Below are positions 50,932-60,675 of a stretch of DNA of 64,000 bases, piece after piece. The notes under the pieces were generated by a model. The model was given only the letters and a program-made list of their open reading frames with translations. It was not told the DNA's origin and did not search any database. A program made the position numbers and the translations under genes. Positions within the stretch are counted from its first letter, which is position 1. Every line of letters begins with the position of its first letter. The stretch is from Melioribacter sp051488665 (GTDB taxonomy: Bacteria; Bacteroidota; Ignavibacteria; Ignavibacteriales; Melioribacteraceae), in the NCBI RefSeq assembly GCF_051488665.1, contig NZ_JBPSEG010000001.1:372001-436000 (forward strand), in the 5' to 3' direction.

Positions 50932-51904
50932 GAAAATCATAATTCCATCTATAGCAATCGTACTGCTCGTCGCAGTATTCTTTATTGCTTTTTCCGGAGC
51001 CTTCTCCGGCGGCGAAACGATAATTACCGGTTTGGTCGAATCTCGCCAGGTAGACGTATCCTCAAAAATTCCCGGCAGACTGAAGAAAATATACGTCCGG
51101 GAAGGCGACAAAGTAAGCGCGGGCGATACGCTAGCAATTATTGAGAGCAAGGAACTCGTAGCCAAACTGAATCAGGCGAAGGGAGCGTTAGAAGCTGCCA
51201 AAGCAAAGTACAAGATGGCTCTCAACGGAGCGCGCAACGAAGAAAAAGAAGCCGCCCTGAATTTATATCTCCAGGCAAAATCACAGTTCGAATACGTTTC
51301 AAAAACCTATAATCGATTTAAGGAACTCTACAAGGAAAATGTTATTTCGCTCCAGGAATTCGACGAAATCGAATTTAAATACAACGCAGCAAAAGCTCAG
51401 ATGGAAGCCGCAAAAGCCAAATACGATATGGCGCTAAAAGGCGCCCGCGACGAAGAAATTGAAGCGGCGCGCGGTCTTGTTGATCAGGCGGAGAACGCTT
51501 ACAAAGAAGTTCAGTCTTATTATGACGAACTGACAATAAAAGCTCCTGTTCCTGGCGAAGTGACCGACATCTACGCCGATATAGGGGAACTGATTAACAC
51601 CGGCTATCCGGTTTTTTCTATTCTCCCAGAAAACGACAGATATGTTACACTTCACGTTAGAGAAGACGAAATGCATAACTTCTCCAAAGGGAAAATTTTC
51701 AAAGCAAACGTACAGGCTCTCGGCGACAAAGATATTTCCATGAAGGTAAATTACATTTCTCCATTAGGCGATTTTGCCGATTGGAAACCGACAAACCGGA
51801 AAGGAGAATTCGATCTAAAAACCTTTGAAATCCGTCTCGTCCCGATTAAAGAAAATAATAGTCTCCGTCCGGGTATGACTGCCCGTATAAAATTAGAGCG
51901 ATAG
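50924..51904 (+). CDS. HlyD/EmrA-type periplasmic adaptor (membrane fusion protein)
   Basis: 326 residues from the ATG at 50924; a longer frame to 50867 lies inside tolC and is unlikely. One N-terminal membrane helix (IIIPSIAIVLLVAVFFIAFSGAF), biotinyl-lipoyl-like part (VDVSSKIPGRLKKIYVREGDKVSAGDTLAIIES), a helical hairpin in two internal repeats (KAKYKMALNGARNEEKEAA and KAKYDMALKGARDEEIEAA), then beta-barrel (TIKAPVPGEVTDIYADIGELINTGYPVFSI). It bridges TolC to the inner-membrane permeases. Confidence 0.94.
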   Translation: MNKKIIIPSIAIVLLVAVFFIAFSGAFSGGETIITGLVESRQVDVSSKIPGRLKKIYVREGDKVSAGDTLAIIESKELVAKLNQAKGALEAAKAKYKMALNGARNEEKEAALNLYLQAKSQFEYVSKTYNRFKELYKENVISLQEFDEIEFKYNAAKAQMEAAKAKYDMALKGARDEEIEAARGLVDQAENAYKEVQSYYDELTIKAPVPGEVTDIYADIGELINTGYPVFSILPENDRYVTLHVREDEMHNFSKGKIFKANVQALGDKDISMKVNYISPLGDFADWKPTNRKGEFDLKTFEIRLVPIKENNSLRPGMTARIKLER

Positions 51905-51907
51905 AAA

Positions 51908-53077
51908 ATGGATTTGAAAACAATATATCGTATAGCCGAGAGAGAGATTAGGGGCGTGAACAGAGTCGCCATATTTATTGCAATTGCCCTGCCCTTAATT
52001 CTTATATTGATATTTAATTCGATATATGAAAAGGAAATATTACGCGAGTTGCCCGTGGCGGTTTACGACTGCGACAGAAGCGAGCTTTCGCGTAAATTAA
52101 TACGTCTTATTGACGCTTCCCCTTCCATGGAAGTAATCGATTCATACGGTTCGCTCGATATGATTGAACGAGGATTCAAAGACGGCAAAACCGAAGCCGT
52201 AATTTATATACCAACGGACTTTGAACGCTCGATTAAGCGGGGCAAGCAATCAAGGGTTATTGTATACAAAAACAGCTCCAATATTATAACGGGCAATCTT
52301 ATCTTAAAAGACGCCACTACAATCGTAAAGACGTTTTCAGCCGGCGTGTTGCTGAATAAATTCGAAAAGAGCTCTATGAACGAAACGATTGCCTATCCGC
52401 TGGTTATTCCGGTCAAAATAGAAACCAGTTCGCTCTATAATTCTAACTACAGTTATCTGAGTTACTTGCCGCCCGGATTGATAGCTTTTACGCTTCAGAT
52501 TGCAATTATGCTTTCTACATCTTTGATTATTAATTCCGAATATAGCGGAGGAACGTTTGAAGATTTGCTTTCGATATCGCACAGGGATACAAATTTAATA
52601 TTTGCAGGAAAGTTTCTACCTTACTTTACGCTTTATTTTTTCATGTCGCTGATAATTCTTTTTGTAATTTTTCCGCTTTATAATATAGCTGTGAACGGTT
52701 CGTATATTTTACTATTGGTATTATTGATTATTTTCATCGCCGTCAATGTCAATACCGGGCTATTGATATCTTCATTGTTTAACGACCAACTTTTTGCAAC
52801 CGAGCTGACAATATTCATTAACACTCCTGCTTTTATACTCAGCGGTTATACTTTCCCGGTTTGGGCGATGCCCTCGTTTCACAAGGCGCTGGCTTATTCA
52901 ATGCCGTTCACATATTTCCTCGAAGCTTTTATAAAAATCATTCGCGCTGACGCGAACATATTTGAAATATCGTCCGAGCTTGCGGCGCTTGTTTTTTTTG
53001 CAATCGTCGCGTTTGCAGCGGCATATATCGCGTTGAATTACAGAATTAAGAAAATTATGAGCAGCGAATTCAAATGA
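51908..53077 (+). CDS. ABC-2 type permease (YhhJ/YbhR-like), first of pair
   Basis: 389 residues. One N-terminal helix (about 18-35), a ~150-residue extracytoplasmic domain (ELPVAVYDCDRSELSRKLIRLIDASPSMEVI...), then five helices ending with the family motif SGYTFPVWAMPSFHKALAYSMPFTYFLEAFIKIIR. ABC-2 (type V) exporters of this shape move drugs, lipids or polymers. No ATP-binding cassette gene accompanies it. It starts 3 nt after the HlyD stop and overlaps the next gene by 4 nt. Confidence 0.92.
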   Translation: MDLKTIYRIAEREIRGVNRVAIFIAIALPLILILIFNSIYEKEILRELPVAVYDCDRSELSRKLIRLIDASPSMEVIDSYGSLDMIERGFKDGKTEAVIYIPTDFERSIKRGKQSRVIVYKNSSNIITGNLILKDATTIVKTFSAGVLLNKFEKSSMNETIAYPLVIPVKIETSSLYNSNYSYLSYLPPGLIAFTLQIAIMLSTSLIINSEYSGGTFEDLLSISHRDTNLIFAGKFLPYFTLYFFMSLIILFVIFPLYNIAVNGSYILLLVLLIIFIAVNVNTGLLISSLFNDQLFATELTIFINTPAFILSGYTFPVWAMPSFHKALAYSMPFTYFLEAFIKIIRADANIFEISSELAALVFFAIVAFAAAYIALNYRIKKIMSSEFK

Positions 53078-54234
53078 AAGTTAAGGATATAATAAGAAAC
53101 ATAAAAAGCATCCTGGCATACGAGTCGCGCGCCATAAAAAGGGACGTTAATCTACTTGCAATACTCGTTTTAGCGCCGTTGTTTTATTCTTTCTTCTATA
53201 GTTCAGTATATGTCAATAAAGTTGAACGGGATGTTCCGGTGGCTGTGGTAGATTTCGACAGAACGCCTTCCTCGAGAGAATTGATTCGTTTATTCGACGC
53301 ACACTCCAATATAAGCGTCAAATCCGAAATCGGTTTTCCGGACGAAAAATTGATACGCGACGGTTCCGTTCAGGGAATTATTGTAATTCCGGAATATTAC
53401 GAACAAAAATTAAAAAAGCGCGAAAAGAACTCGATAAAAGTATATCTAAACACGTCGCGTTTTTTGATTTCGAACGACCTAAATAAAGGTATAAACGAGA
53501 CCGTAGCTTATGTTAATGACGAAATTAAGGTTTCCTTATTCAGATCAAAAGGCTTAACGCCGCAACAGGCAAAGATATTGTCCGAGCCGGTACAACTCGA
53601 AATCCGCAATTTGTTTAATCCGTTGGACAGTTACGGCTACTACCTAATACCCGCCGTTCTCATTCTTATCTTGCACCAGACGTTATTAATGGGCATTTCC
53701 GAGAGAGTAGCTCAAAGCAGAGAAACGGCTGAAATTAGAAAGCTGGGAGAAAATTACGGTATTATTCAAACGCTTACTGCGGAAGGCATTTACTATACTC
53801 TTTTTTATTCCGTATACTTATTATTTTTTACTATTCTCATCTTCCCGCTATTCGGAATTAATTTCAAAGGGAATTATATCGTTCTTACCTTAACAGGATT
53901 TCTGTTTCTGGGCAGCGTAGTATACTTCGGAATTTTTATTTCTTCATTCTTCAAGAAAAAATTGCACGCGCTTCAAATAATGGCGCTCACATCGTATCCC
54001 ATATTTCTCTTTTCGGGATACAGCTGGAAGTTAGAAGCAATGCCTCTTACAATTAAGCTATTGAGTTATTCGGTTCCATTTACTCCTTACATCAATCTTT
54101 TTACGAGGTTATCTCAAGCCGGCGCGGGAATTTCCAATCTCCTGCCCGAGATATTGCATCTTAGTGCGCTCCTTTTGTTCTATTTCGCGCTTTCCTTAAT
54201 CAGAATTCATAAACTAAACAGAGGTATAAAATGA
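53074..54234 (+). CDS. ABC-2 type permease (YhhJ/YbhR-like), second of pair
   Basis: 386 residues, same architecture as its upstream neighbour but clearly diverged (NLLAILVLAPLFYSFFYSSVYVNKVERDVPVAVVDFDRTPSSRELIRLFDAHSNI, then SGYSWKLEAMPLTIKLLSYSVPFTPYINLFTRLSQ). Two half-transporters suggest a heterodimer. The extracytoplasmic domain is as large as the first. Its stop overlaps the small outer-membrane gene by 4 nt. An ATPase must come from elsewhere. Confidence 0.92.
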   Translation: MKVKDIIRNIKSILAYESRAIKRDVNLLAILVLAPLFYSFFYSSVYVNKVERDVPVAVVDFDRTPSSRELIRLFDAHSNISVKSEIGFPDEKLIRDGSVQGIIVIPEYYEQKLKKREKNSIKVYLNTSRFLISNDLNKGINETVAYVNDEIKVSLFRSKGLTPQQAKILSEPVQLEIRNLFNPLDSYGYYLIPAVLILILHQTLLMGISERVAQSRETAEIRKLGENYGIIQTLTAEGIYYTLFYSVYLLFFTILIFPLFGINFKGNYIVLTLTGFLFLGSVVYFGIFISSFFKKKLHALQIMALTSYPIFLFSGYSWKLEAMPLTIKLLSYSVPFTPYINLFTRLSQAGAGISNLLPEILHLSALLLFYFALSLIRIHKLNRGIK

Positions 54235-54755
54235 AACGGTTATTAACGTTATTAATTCTGTTAACATTGCCGTTCGCGGCATATTCACAAAGCAGAATTT
54301 CTGCCGGAATTATTTTCAGTCATTTCAACAATATCGGCGATAAAGGGATTACGGATATTAAATCTCCCGTAGGTTACGGTTTGTTAGCCGGATACGACAT
54401 CACCGAGGAATTTGCAGTCGCTTTTACCGGAGAATATTTGAAAGGCGATATGAAAGAATTGAACGGTAAAGAAACCGATTACAGAGCGGGATTAACCGCA
54501 GTAGTTAAGCCTTTCAATACTGAGCTGATTTTCCCCTATCTATCTGCCGGATTCGTTACCGCATATAAAAAATACGAATACGGTAATCTCCCTTCGAGCG
54601 ATAAATTCAAATTGTACGCGCGTTACGGCGCGGGAGTCGATTATAAACTGCTCGATAATCTATCGATTAATTTCGACCTCGGCGTTTATTTCAACGGAAT
54701 GGAATTTTCCGGATGGACAAACAGTCTTGGTTTGAGAATAGCTCCCAATCTGTAA
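54231..54755 (+). CDS. Small outer-membrane beta-barrel protein
   Basis: 174 residues with a signal peptide (MKRLLTLLILLTLPFAAYSQ). Strand-turn pattern of an OmpA/OmpW-like eight-stranded barrel (ISAGIIFSHFNNIGDKG, GYGLLAGYDITEEFAVAFTGEYLKGDM, YLSAGFVTAYKKYEYG, SINFDLGVYFNGMEFSGWTNSLGLRIAPNL). It is the last gene of the efflux operon and overlaps the second permease. Role unknown; it may assist at the outer membrane. Confidence 0.82.
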   Translation: MKRLLTLLILLTLPFAAYSQSRISAGIIFSHFNNIGDKGITDIKSPVGYGLLAGYDITEEFAVAFTGEYLKGDMKELNGKETDYRAGLTAVVKPFNTELIFPYLSAGFVTAYKKYEYGNLPSSDKFKLYARYGAGVDYKLLDNLSINFDLGVYFNGMEFSGWTNSLGLRIAPNL

Positions 54756-54792
54756 GTTCAGCTCTTTGAGCTGCGCTTCACACAACCCCTGT

Positions 54793-54825
54793 AACGGCGG
54801 AGTCTTTACGGCTCTGCCGTTTTTT
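54793..54825 (+). terminator. Rho-independent terminator of the efflux operon
   Basis: AACGGCGGAG, 9-nt loop, CTCTGCCGTT (10 bp, one G-U), then TTTTATTTT. It touches the stop of the convergent GH13 gene. Confidence 0.92.
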
Positions 54826-57800
54826 ATTTTCTCAAAAAATCTTTGAATATATCGAGACGGTAGCCCGATTCTTCGGAAAGTTTTTTTATCACCGTATATT
54901 TCTTAAATGCGTTTTTAATAATTATTATTATTTCATTTCCGGAAGCGGTTTCGGTCTCTTCGTTGTCGCCGCCTGTGAGCGAATATATAATTATCTTTTC
55001 GATTACCGAAAGCGTAAACAGCCAATCCAGAAATTCCTCGAAATTTTCCTTGCTGAAATAAACTACTCCTTCATATTCGTTAACGCCGATATATGTTCTA
55101 ACCGATTCGTCGTCCAGCAAGTTGAGTATACAGTTGAACTGGTATTTCCTGTTTTCGGTTTTATCGTTATCGCCGCTATCGCAAAACATTTCGATTGCGC
55201 CGTTATTGATGTCCTGCAAGATTTTAAGCAACAATAATTCCCGCAGCAATTCGAATTCGCCCTTTCCGATTCTCTTGAGTATTTTTCTAATCGGCGAATC
55301 GAGCAATATTTTACTGATATAATTTTTCTTGTTAATATCGCCGTCGTCTTCGAAGAGCGACGACAAATTCGATACTACAAGCCATATCAGATAAAGGATT
55401 GTATCGTCTTTGTAGTTTCGGTATTCGTTAGTAATTACCGCTTTATGGAGCTCTTTATTCGGAATGTTTTCATCGACGATAAAATGTTTCTGCAATGTAT
55501 CGTTCAGCGTTCTCAACGCATCAATTTCAAGCTCGAAATTTTTCCATATCAATTGATTATCCGATTCAAGTTCAAACTGCGCGCAAACTGTATCGATTAA
55601 CTTATTGAATTTCCGCTTTAAGATAGATTCGCCGCCGTTTATCTCTTCCGAACCGTGAATGTAAATATCATAAAATTCTTCTATCGCATCGTCTTCGAAA
55701 ATATCGAGGAATGCAGAGTGTATCGGTTCAAGCTGCATCTCTATCATAGCCCGCGAAATACTCGGGACTCCTTTACCCTGTAACTTCCGTTCAAGTTTTT
55801 CCCAATCGCCGAATTCATCGTAGATTTCTCTGAAATCCAGAAAGACAGCAGACTGGAAACCATTCAGCTGGATGTAGAAGCCGTCGATCGAAAGGTCGTA
55901 TCCGGATTTGAGATATTCGAGATTTGTTACGTGCTCTCTAAAAACGTAATAGTAATTTTTAGATGATTTTATGTCGAGCGCGTCCGTGAGAGTTTTAACG
56001 TGCAGTTCTTTCTTGCCTCCGCGCTGCAGCAATTTAGGCGCAGACCTGAATATTTTGCCGGATGTGGATTCATATTTATTATTATAGAAGACCAGAGTCT
56101 TTTCGCCGTTTTCCCTGTTAGTAAAAGCAATCACGTTTTCGTTGACGTGACCGTAGTCGTCAATAAAATCATAGAGCCAGAAGTTTTCGACATTGCTGAA
56201 CAAATATCTTTTTCGGAGGAGAGGGAAAATTTCTCTTTCGTGCCGGTCGATCAGCCATTGATTCGGCGATTCGTGATAGTATGCCCTTTGATATTCCATT
56301 CCGTATTTTTCCGTAAGTCCTTCGATTTGTCCGTGTGCAAACATCGGCAAACCGGGCAAAGTAGACATCAAAATGCAAACGCCGAAATATTTATCGTCCG
56401 AACCGAATTGTTTTATTGCCGTTTCCTCGTCCGGATTGCTCATAAAATTAACATACCGTTTGAGTATTTCAGGCTCGAATTCGAGCGTGTTAGTAATCAA
56501 ATCCCTGAATTTGTCGTTTTCTTCTTTCATCAGCATATGCATAAAAGCCGAATTATATACGCGATGCATGCCGAGAGTTCTTACAAAATATCCTTCCATC
56601 AACCAGAAAGCTTCCGCAAGGAGCAGAGTGTCCGGCATTGCCCGATTAATTCTGTCGACAACTTCCCGCCAGAATTCCTTTGGAAATAGTTTGTCGAATT
56701 CTTCTTTAGTCATCGAAAAATCCGATCTGGAAGGAATGTCGCCGCCCTTACCCGGCTCCGGATACCAGAGTCTCGAAAAGTGTCTTTTTGTTAAAGTCAT
56801 AGCCGCATCGAACCGGATAATAGAGAATTTACGTGCTACTTCGAAAATTTTCTGAATCACAGCTTCGCGAACTTCCTCTTTGATCATATCCAATTGCGCG
56901 GTATCGTTCCACGGCATATTCGTTCCGTCGTTTCCGTGGTAGATATAACGCCTCTCGCCGGTTTGATTATTTATCCACTCGAATACTACCGCCGCATCCG
57001 AGCGGTCCCAATAACCGTCTTCAATACGAATTTGGACTGCGGGGTCGTCCGAAAGATCAGGTCCCGTAAAGCTGTAAGACGGAAACGGAGGATAAGAAGT
57101 TTGTATGAAATATTCCGGATGTTCTACTATCCAGCGCGAATAAATGCCGGTATGGTTAGGCACCATATCGCTGGCAAGACGGATGCCGAAATGTCTGGCT
57201 CTTCGATTCAGGTTTTGGTAAGCTTCCTCTCCGCCAAGGTCTCCGGCAATAATATAATCGTAGAGGGAATATGCCGATCCGATAGCGTCAATATTTCCCA
57301 TCAAGTGTTTAATCTTTTTCGACGCGCTGCTTCTTTCCCAAATACCGATCAACCATAGCGCGTTAAATCCCCAACGCTTTAATGTTTCGAGTTCTTCGTC
57401 CGGTATTTGATCGAGTCTTTTTATGGGTCTCTGATATTTCTTGCTCAATTGATCGAGCCATACATAAGTATTTTTCGCAATCAAAACCACTTTGGGCATC
57501 CAGTCGGTATCGGCGGTAAAATTTTCCGGCTCTTCATAATCTTTTTGCGCTTCGAGGGCATACTGATAACCTGATTTACCGAGACGAAGAATATCGGCAT
57601 TGTCCGGAACGCCGAAGAAATTCGGAGCTACTGCAGGGGCTCCGCCGGGACCTCCGCCCTGAATATATTCCTCTTTAATAAAATCCTTTCCGCGTAATAA
57701 TTTTTTCAGAAAATCTTCGTTTAATAAAACGCCCCACTTTTCCATAATAAAATCGAGCTGCTTCTCAATATCTTCCGGACTATTCAGAAAAGGCGATTTG

Positions 57801-58465
57801 AAAAAAGTAAAAATATCCTGGTTTTCCAAGCCGAAGCGTTTTTCTTCTTTGAAAAATCGTTCGAGCAAATCGATGCTTTTGCCGTAAAGGTCTTTGTTTT
57901 TGAAATAATTGTCGTCAAATAATTCTCTGATTTTTTTATTCGCGGGATTTTGATTTGCAAAATGAAGAAGTATCAACTCTTCCAGGGCAATGTCGTTATT
58001 TTTTTTGCCTGCGGTCATCGAATTGAGATAGTCGTAAATCCCGATACGTCCTCTGAATACATCCGTAGGAGGAAATAATTCCACGAATTCAAACAATAAT
58101 TTTCGATACTGATTTTCACTCAGATGATTCGTAATAAAACCGGCGGCTCGTTCGAATACTCCGGGATTAACATTCTCTTCATAAATTCTAAAAAGGTAAT
58201 GATAAATTTCGTCGATTAAAGCGGCGGCGTTGACTTTGCCCGCCTGGACGTAATCCGACGGATTTCTCTTAGAGTTGATTTTATGAACCAGCTTGCGTAC
58301 GGCATGAAAGTCCGCAAAAATCAAATTGCCTTCAATCGAAAAGAATTCGTCTTCTATATCGTATTTTTTCCTTATATCCGCTGCAACATGAAATTCATAT
58401 TTGGGATACGAATTTTTTTTCAGATTAAACGGAAACAGAGACGAAGCGACTTTAGTTTTTGCCAT
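54824..58465 (-). CDS. Very long GH13 (alpha-amylase family) cytoplasmic protein
   Basis: About 1213 residues from the ATG at 58465; an ATG at 58516 adding 17 residues is equally open, and neither has a strong ribosome-binding site. No signal peptide. A ~300-residue helical N-terminal part precedes the GH13 barrel (about 310-800): region I ASDMVPNHTG, region II IIRFDAAMT (nucleophile Asp), region III LLAEAFWL (acid Glu), and region IV SNPDEE, where the usual His of NHD is replaced by Pro. A ~400-residue helical C-terminal part ends the protein. A glucan- or maltose-acting enzyme is likely, substrate unknown. Confidence 0.85.
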   Translation of the reverse strand: MAKTKVASSLFPFNLKKNSYPKYEFHVAADIRKKYDIEDEFFSIEGNLIFADFHAVRKLVHKINSKRNPSDYVQAGKVNAAALIDEIYHYLFRIYEENVNPGVFERAAGFITNHLSENQYRKLLFEFVELFPPTDVFRGRIGIYDYLNSMTAGKKNNDIALEELILLHFANQNPANKKIRELFDDNYFKNKDLYGKSIDLLERFFKEEKRFGLENQDIFTFFKSPFLNSPEDIEKQLDFIMEKWGVLLNEDFLKKLLRGKDFIKEEYIQGGGPGGAPAVAPNFFGVPDNADILRLGKSGYQYALEAQKDYEEPENFTADTDWMPKVVLIAKNTYVWLDQLSKKYQRPIKRLDQIPDEELETLKRWGFNALWLIGIWERSSASKKIKHLMGNIDAIGSAYSLYDYIIAGDLGGEEAYQNLNRRARHFGIRLASDMVPNHTGIYSRWIVEHPEYFIQTSYPPFPSYSFTGPDLSDDPAVQIRIEDGYWDRSDAAVVFEWINNQTGERRYIYHGNDGTNMPWNDTAQLDMIKEEVREAVIQKIFEVARKFSIIRFDAAMTLTKRHFSRLWYPEPGKGGDIPSRSDFSMTKEEFDKLFPKEFWREVVDRINRAMPDTLLLAEAFWLMEGYFVRTLGMHRVYNSAFMHMLMKEENDKFRDLITNTLEFEPEILKRYVNFMSNPDEETAIKQFGSDDKYFGVCILMSTLPGLPMFAHGQIEGLTEKYGMEYQRAYYHESPNQWLIDRHEREIFPLLRKRYLFSNVENFWLYDFIDDYGHVNENVIAFTNRENGEKTLVFYNNKYESTSGKIFRSAPKLLQRGGKKELHVKTLTDALDIKSSKNYYYVFREHVTNLEYLKSGYDLSIDGFYIQLNGFQSAVFLDFREIYDEFGDWEKLERKLQGKGVPSISRAMIEMQLEPIHSAFLDIFEDDAIEEFYDIYIHGSEEINGGESILKRKFNKLIDTVCAQFELESDNQLIWKNFELEIDALRTLNDTLQKHFIVDENIPNKELHKAVITNEYRNYKDDTILYLIWLVVSNLSSLFEDDGDINKKNYISKILLDSPIRKILKRIGKGEFELLRELLLLKILQDINNGAIEMFCDSGDNDKTENRKYQFNCILNLLDDESVRTYIGVNEYEGVVYFSKENFEEFLDWLFTLSVIEKIIIYSLTGGDNEETETASGNEIIIIIKNAFKKYTVIKKLSEESGYRLDIFKDFLRK

Positions 58466-58557
58466 CTTGCTTAATTCATCTGGTTTATTATGTGCAATAT
58501 AATCAAATATAACCATTTAAGGTAAGGATAAATTGCGGCTGGTATTTTGTCAAATAA

Positions 58558-59646
58558 TCAAATGCGCGTCGTAAATCCGAGGCTCTCGATAATAGTTTTT
58601 GCTTTGTCCGCGTCCTGCTGGGTTTCGAAAGAAATTCTGAAAGTGCCGCCGGACCCCAGTCTTATTTTCAAAAGTTCAAGATCCTTTATATTAATTCCCG
58701 CTTTATAGAGAGCGGATGTTATTTTTGCAAGCACTCCCGGCTGATCTTTGACAAACACGAAAATGTCGAAGAGCGGATTGATAAAGCCTTTCGTATTCTT
58801 CGGAATTTCGTCTCTTTTTTTGCGAGCGCTTTCAAATTTTTCCGCCAGTAGTTTGTAATTGCCTTTTTCAATTGCTCGTTTCAATTCCGTAAGGTCGTAG
58901 GAAAAATTATCTATTGCCTGTAAAATATTTTTTTGATTGTATCTGATTATCGGTTCCCAGAGATTGAAATCGCTGGCGGCAATGCGCGTCATATCTCTGA
59001 AACCTCCTGCCGCGAAATCGAAGAAATTAATATCGCTGTCTTTAATAACTGCGGAATTAATCAGCGACACGGAAAGCAATTGAGGCAGATGACTGACTGC
59101 AGCAACAATTATATCGTGAACTTTGGGATTTAAAAACGTAATATGCGCGCCTGTCGAATGTATCAGGTCTGTAAATTCCTTCAACGTCGGAAAGTTTTTT
59201 GACGAGTCGCTTAAAATATAAACACTGTTTTCAAATAAGGTAGAATCGGAATGCTCGTAACCGTTTTTTTCTTTTCCCGCCATAGGATGACCGCCGATAT
59301 AAAACCCGCTGCAATTGCCGCCGCATTCGTTCCATATTTGATGGAATATTTCTTTGACGCTGCAAACGTCAGAAATTACCTGCCCGGTATTCAGTTTCGG
59401 AATTAAATTCTTAAAAGTTTCTATCGATTTGTCGACGGGAAAACAAAGGAAAATCAAGTCGTCGTCCAACGCCTCATCGATTGCGTCGAGTCCGCGGTCT
59501 ATTACTTTTTCGTTGAGCGCTTTTTCCAGTACTTCCCGGCGGTCGTATGCCGAAATTACCAAACCGGGATTTGCCGATTTAATGGCTTTGGCTAACGAAC
59601 CGCCGATTAATCCCAAACCGAGAAAAGCTATTTTGTTAAAGCGCAA
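58558..59646 (-). CDS. tyrA: Prephenate dehydrogenase with C-terminal ACT domain
   Basis: 362 residues. It makes 4-hydroxyphenylpyruvate for tyrosine. NAD-binding FLGLGLIGGSLAKAI (8-22), HPMAGKEKNGYEHSD, and HLPQLLSVSL, with an ACT domain at the end (FVFVKDQPGVLAKITSALYKAGINIKDLELLKIR...), probably for tyrosine feedback. It lies one base after aroF, so the two shikimate-pathway genes are coupled. Confidence 0.94.
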   Translation of the reverse strand: MRFNKIAFLGLGLIGGSLAKAIKSANPGLVISAYDRREVLEKALNEKVIDRGLDAIDEALDDDLIFLCFPVDKSIETFKNLIPKLNTGQVISDVCSVKEIFHQIWNECGGNCSGFYIGGHPMAGKEKNGYEHSDSTLFENSVYILSDSSKNFPTLKEFTDLIHSTGAHITFLNPKVHDIIVAAVSHLPQLLSVSLINSAVIKDSDINFFDFAAGGFRDMTRIAASDFNLWEPIIRYNQKNILQAIDNFSYDLTELKRAIEKGNYKLLAEKFESARKKRDEIPKNTKGFINPLFDIFVFVKDQPGVLAKITSALYKAGINIKDLELLKIRLGSGGTFRISFETQQDADKAKTIIESLGFTTRI

Positions 59647-59647
59647 T

Positions 59648-60661
59648 TTATAATGACCTGTTAATTACCTTTGCAATTGAGTCGAGCTCTTTCATCAGAT
59701 TTAAAAAAGTATCGGGCAATAAAGCTTGAGGACCGTCGGAAAGAGCTTTTTCGGGGTCGTCGTGAATTTCGATCATTAATCCGTCGGCTCCTGCCGCGAC
59801 TGCGGCTCTTGCCATAGGCGGCACCTGGTCGCGCAATCCGGTCGCGTGCGAAGGATCTGCAATTACTGGTAAATGGCTCTTCTTATGGACAATCGGAATA
59901 GCCGAAAGATCGAATGTGTTTCGCGTATAAGTTTCGAATGTTCTTATTCCTCTTTCGCAGAGCATTACATCCGGATTGCCGCCGCTTAAAATATATTCGG
60001 CAGACATCAGCCATTCTTCGATAGTAGCGGCAATACCGCGTTTTAACATAACCGGTTTTTTCACGTTGCCCAGTTCCTTCAGCAACGGAAAGTTTTGCAT
60101 ATTGCGCGCTCCGACCTGAAAAATGTCGGTGTAAGGTTCGATCAGCTCGATATGACTAATCTGCATTACTTCGGTAATGACAAGCAGGTTATATTTGTCG
60201 GCGGCTGCGCGCATCATTTTCAAACCTTCCACTCCCAATCCTTGAAACGAATAAGGCGAAGTTCTCGGTTTGAACGCGCCTCCCCTTAAAATTCTTGCGC
60301 CGGATTTGGCTACCGTTTCGGCAAGTCTGAAAATCTGCTCTTCGCTTTCTACAGAGCATGGACCAGCCATCATTGCAATTTTATCGCCGCCAATTTCAAC
60401 GTCCTTAATTTTTATTACAGTGTTTTCTTCTTTAAAACTCCGGCTGGCGAGCTTATACGGCGTTGTAACCCTGTAAACGTCTTCCACTCCCTCGAGTATG
60501 CTGATATTTCGTATGTCGAAATTAGGTTGAACGCCGATTGCGCCTATAATAGTTTTTTCGGCTCCTTCCGAAAGATGAACTTTAAAGCCGTAATTTTCGA
60601 GATGATTTATTACGTTTTGTACCTGTTCTTTTGTAGCGTGTTTTTCGAGTATAACAACCAC
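59648..60661 (-). CDS. aroF: 3-deoxy-7-phosphoheptulonate synthase (type I beta, with regulatory N-domain)
   Basis: 337 residues. First enzyme of aromatic amino acid synthesis: condenses PEP and erythrose 4-phosphate. N-terminal ~70-residue ferredoxin-like domain (MVVILEKHATKEQVQNVINHLENYGFKVHLSEG), as in Thermotoga-type enzymes where it mediates feedback control. Then AGPCSVESEEQIF, GARILRGGAFKPRTSPYSFQGLG, and PVMLKRG, ending with PVIADPSHATG. Neighbour of tyrA. Confidence 0.95.
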   Translation of the reverse strand: MVVILEKHATKEQVQNVINHLENYGFKVHLSEGAEKTIIGAIGVQPNFDIRNISILEGVEDVYRVTTPYKLASRSFKEENTVIKIKDVEIGGDKIAMMAGPCSVESEEQIFRLAETVAKSGARILRGGAFKPRTSPYSFQGLGVEGLKMMRAAADKYNLLVITEVMQISHIELIEPYTDIFQVGARNMQNFPLLKELGNVKKPVMLKRGIAATIEEWLMSAEYILSGGNPDVMLCERGIRTFETYTRNTFDLSAIPIVHKKSHLPVIADPSHATGLRDQVPPMARAAVAAGADGLMIEIHDDPEKALSDGPQALLPDTFLNLMKELDSIAKVINRSL

Positions 60662-60675
60662 TTTAAATTACCTCC

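Noticed and set aside
56000..56689. Open frame of 229 codons on the plus strand
   Set aside because: It lies entirely antisense inside the GH13 gene, whose catalytic motifs are unambiguous on the minus strand. No family resemblance.
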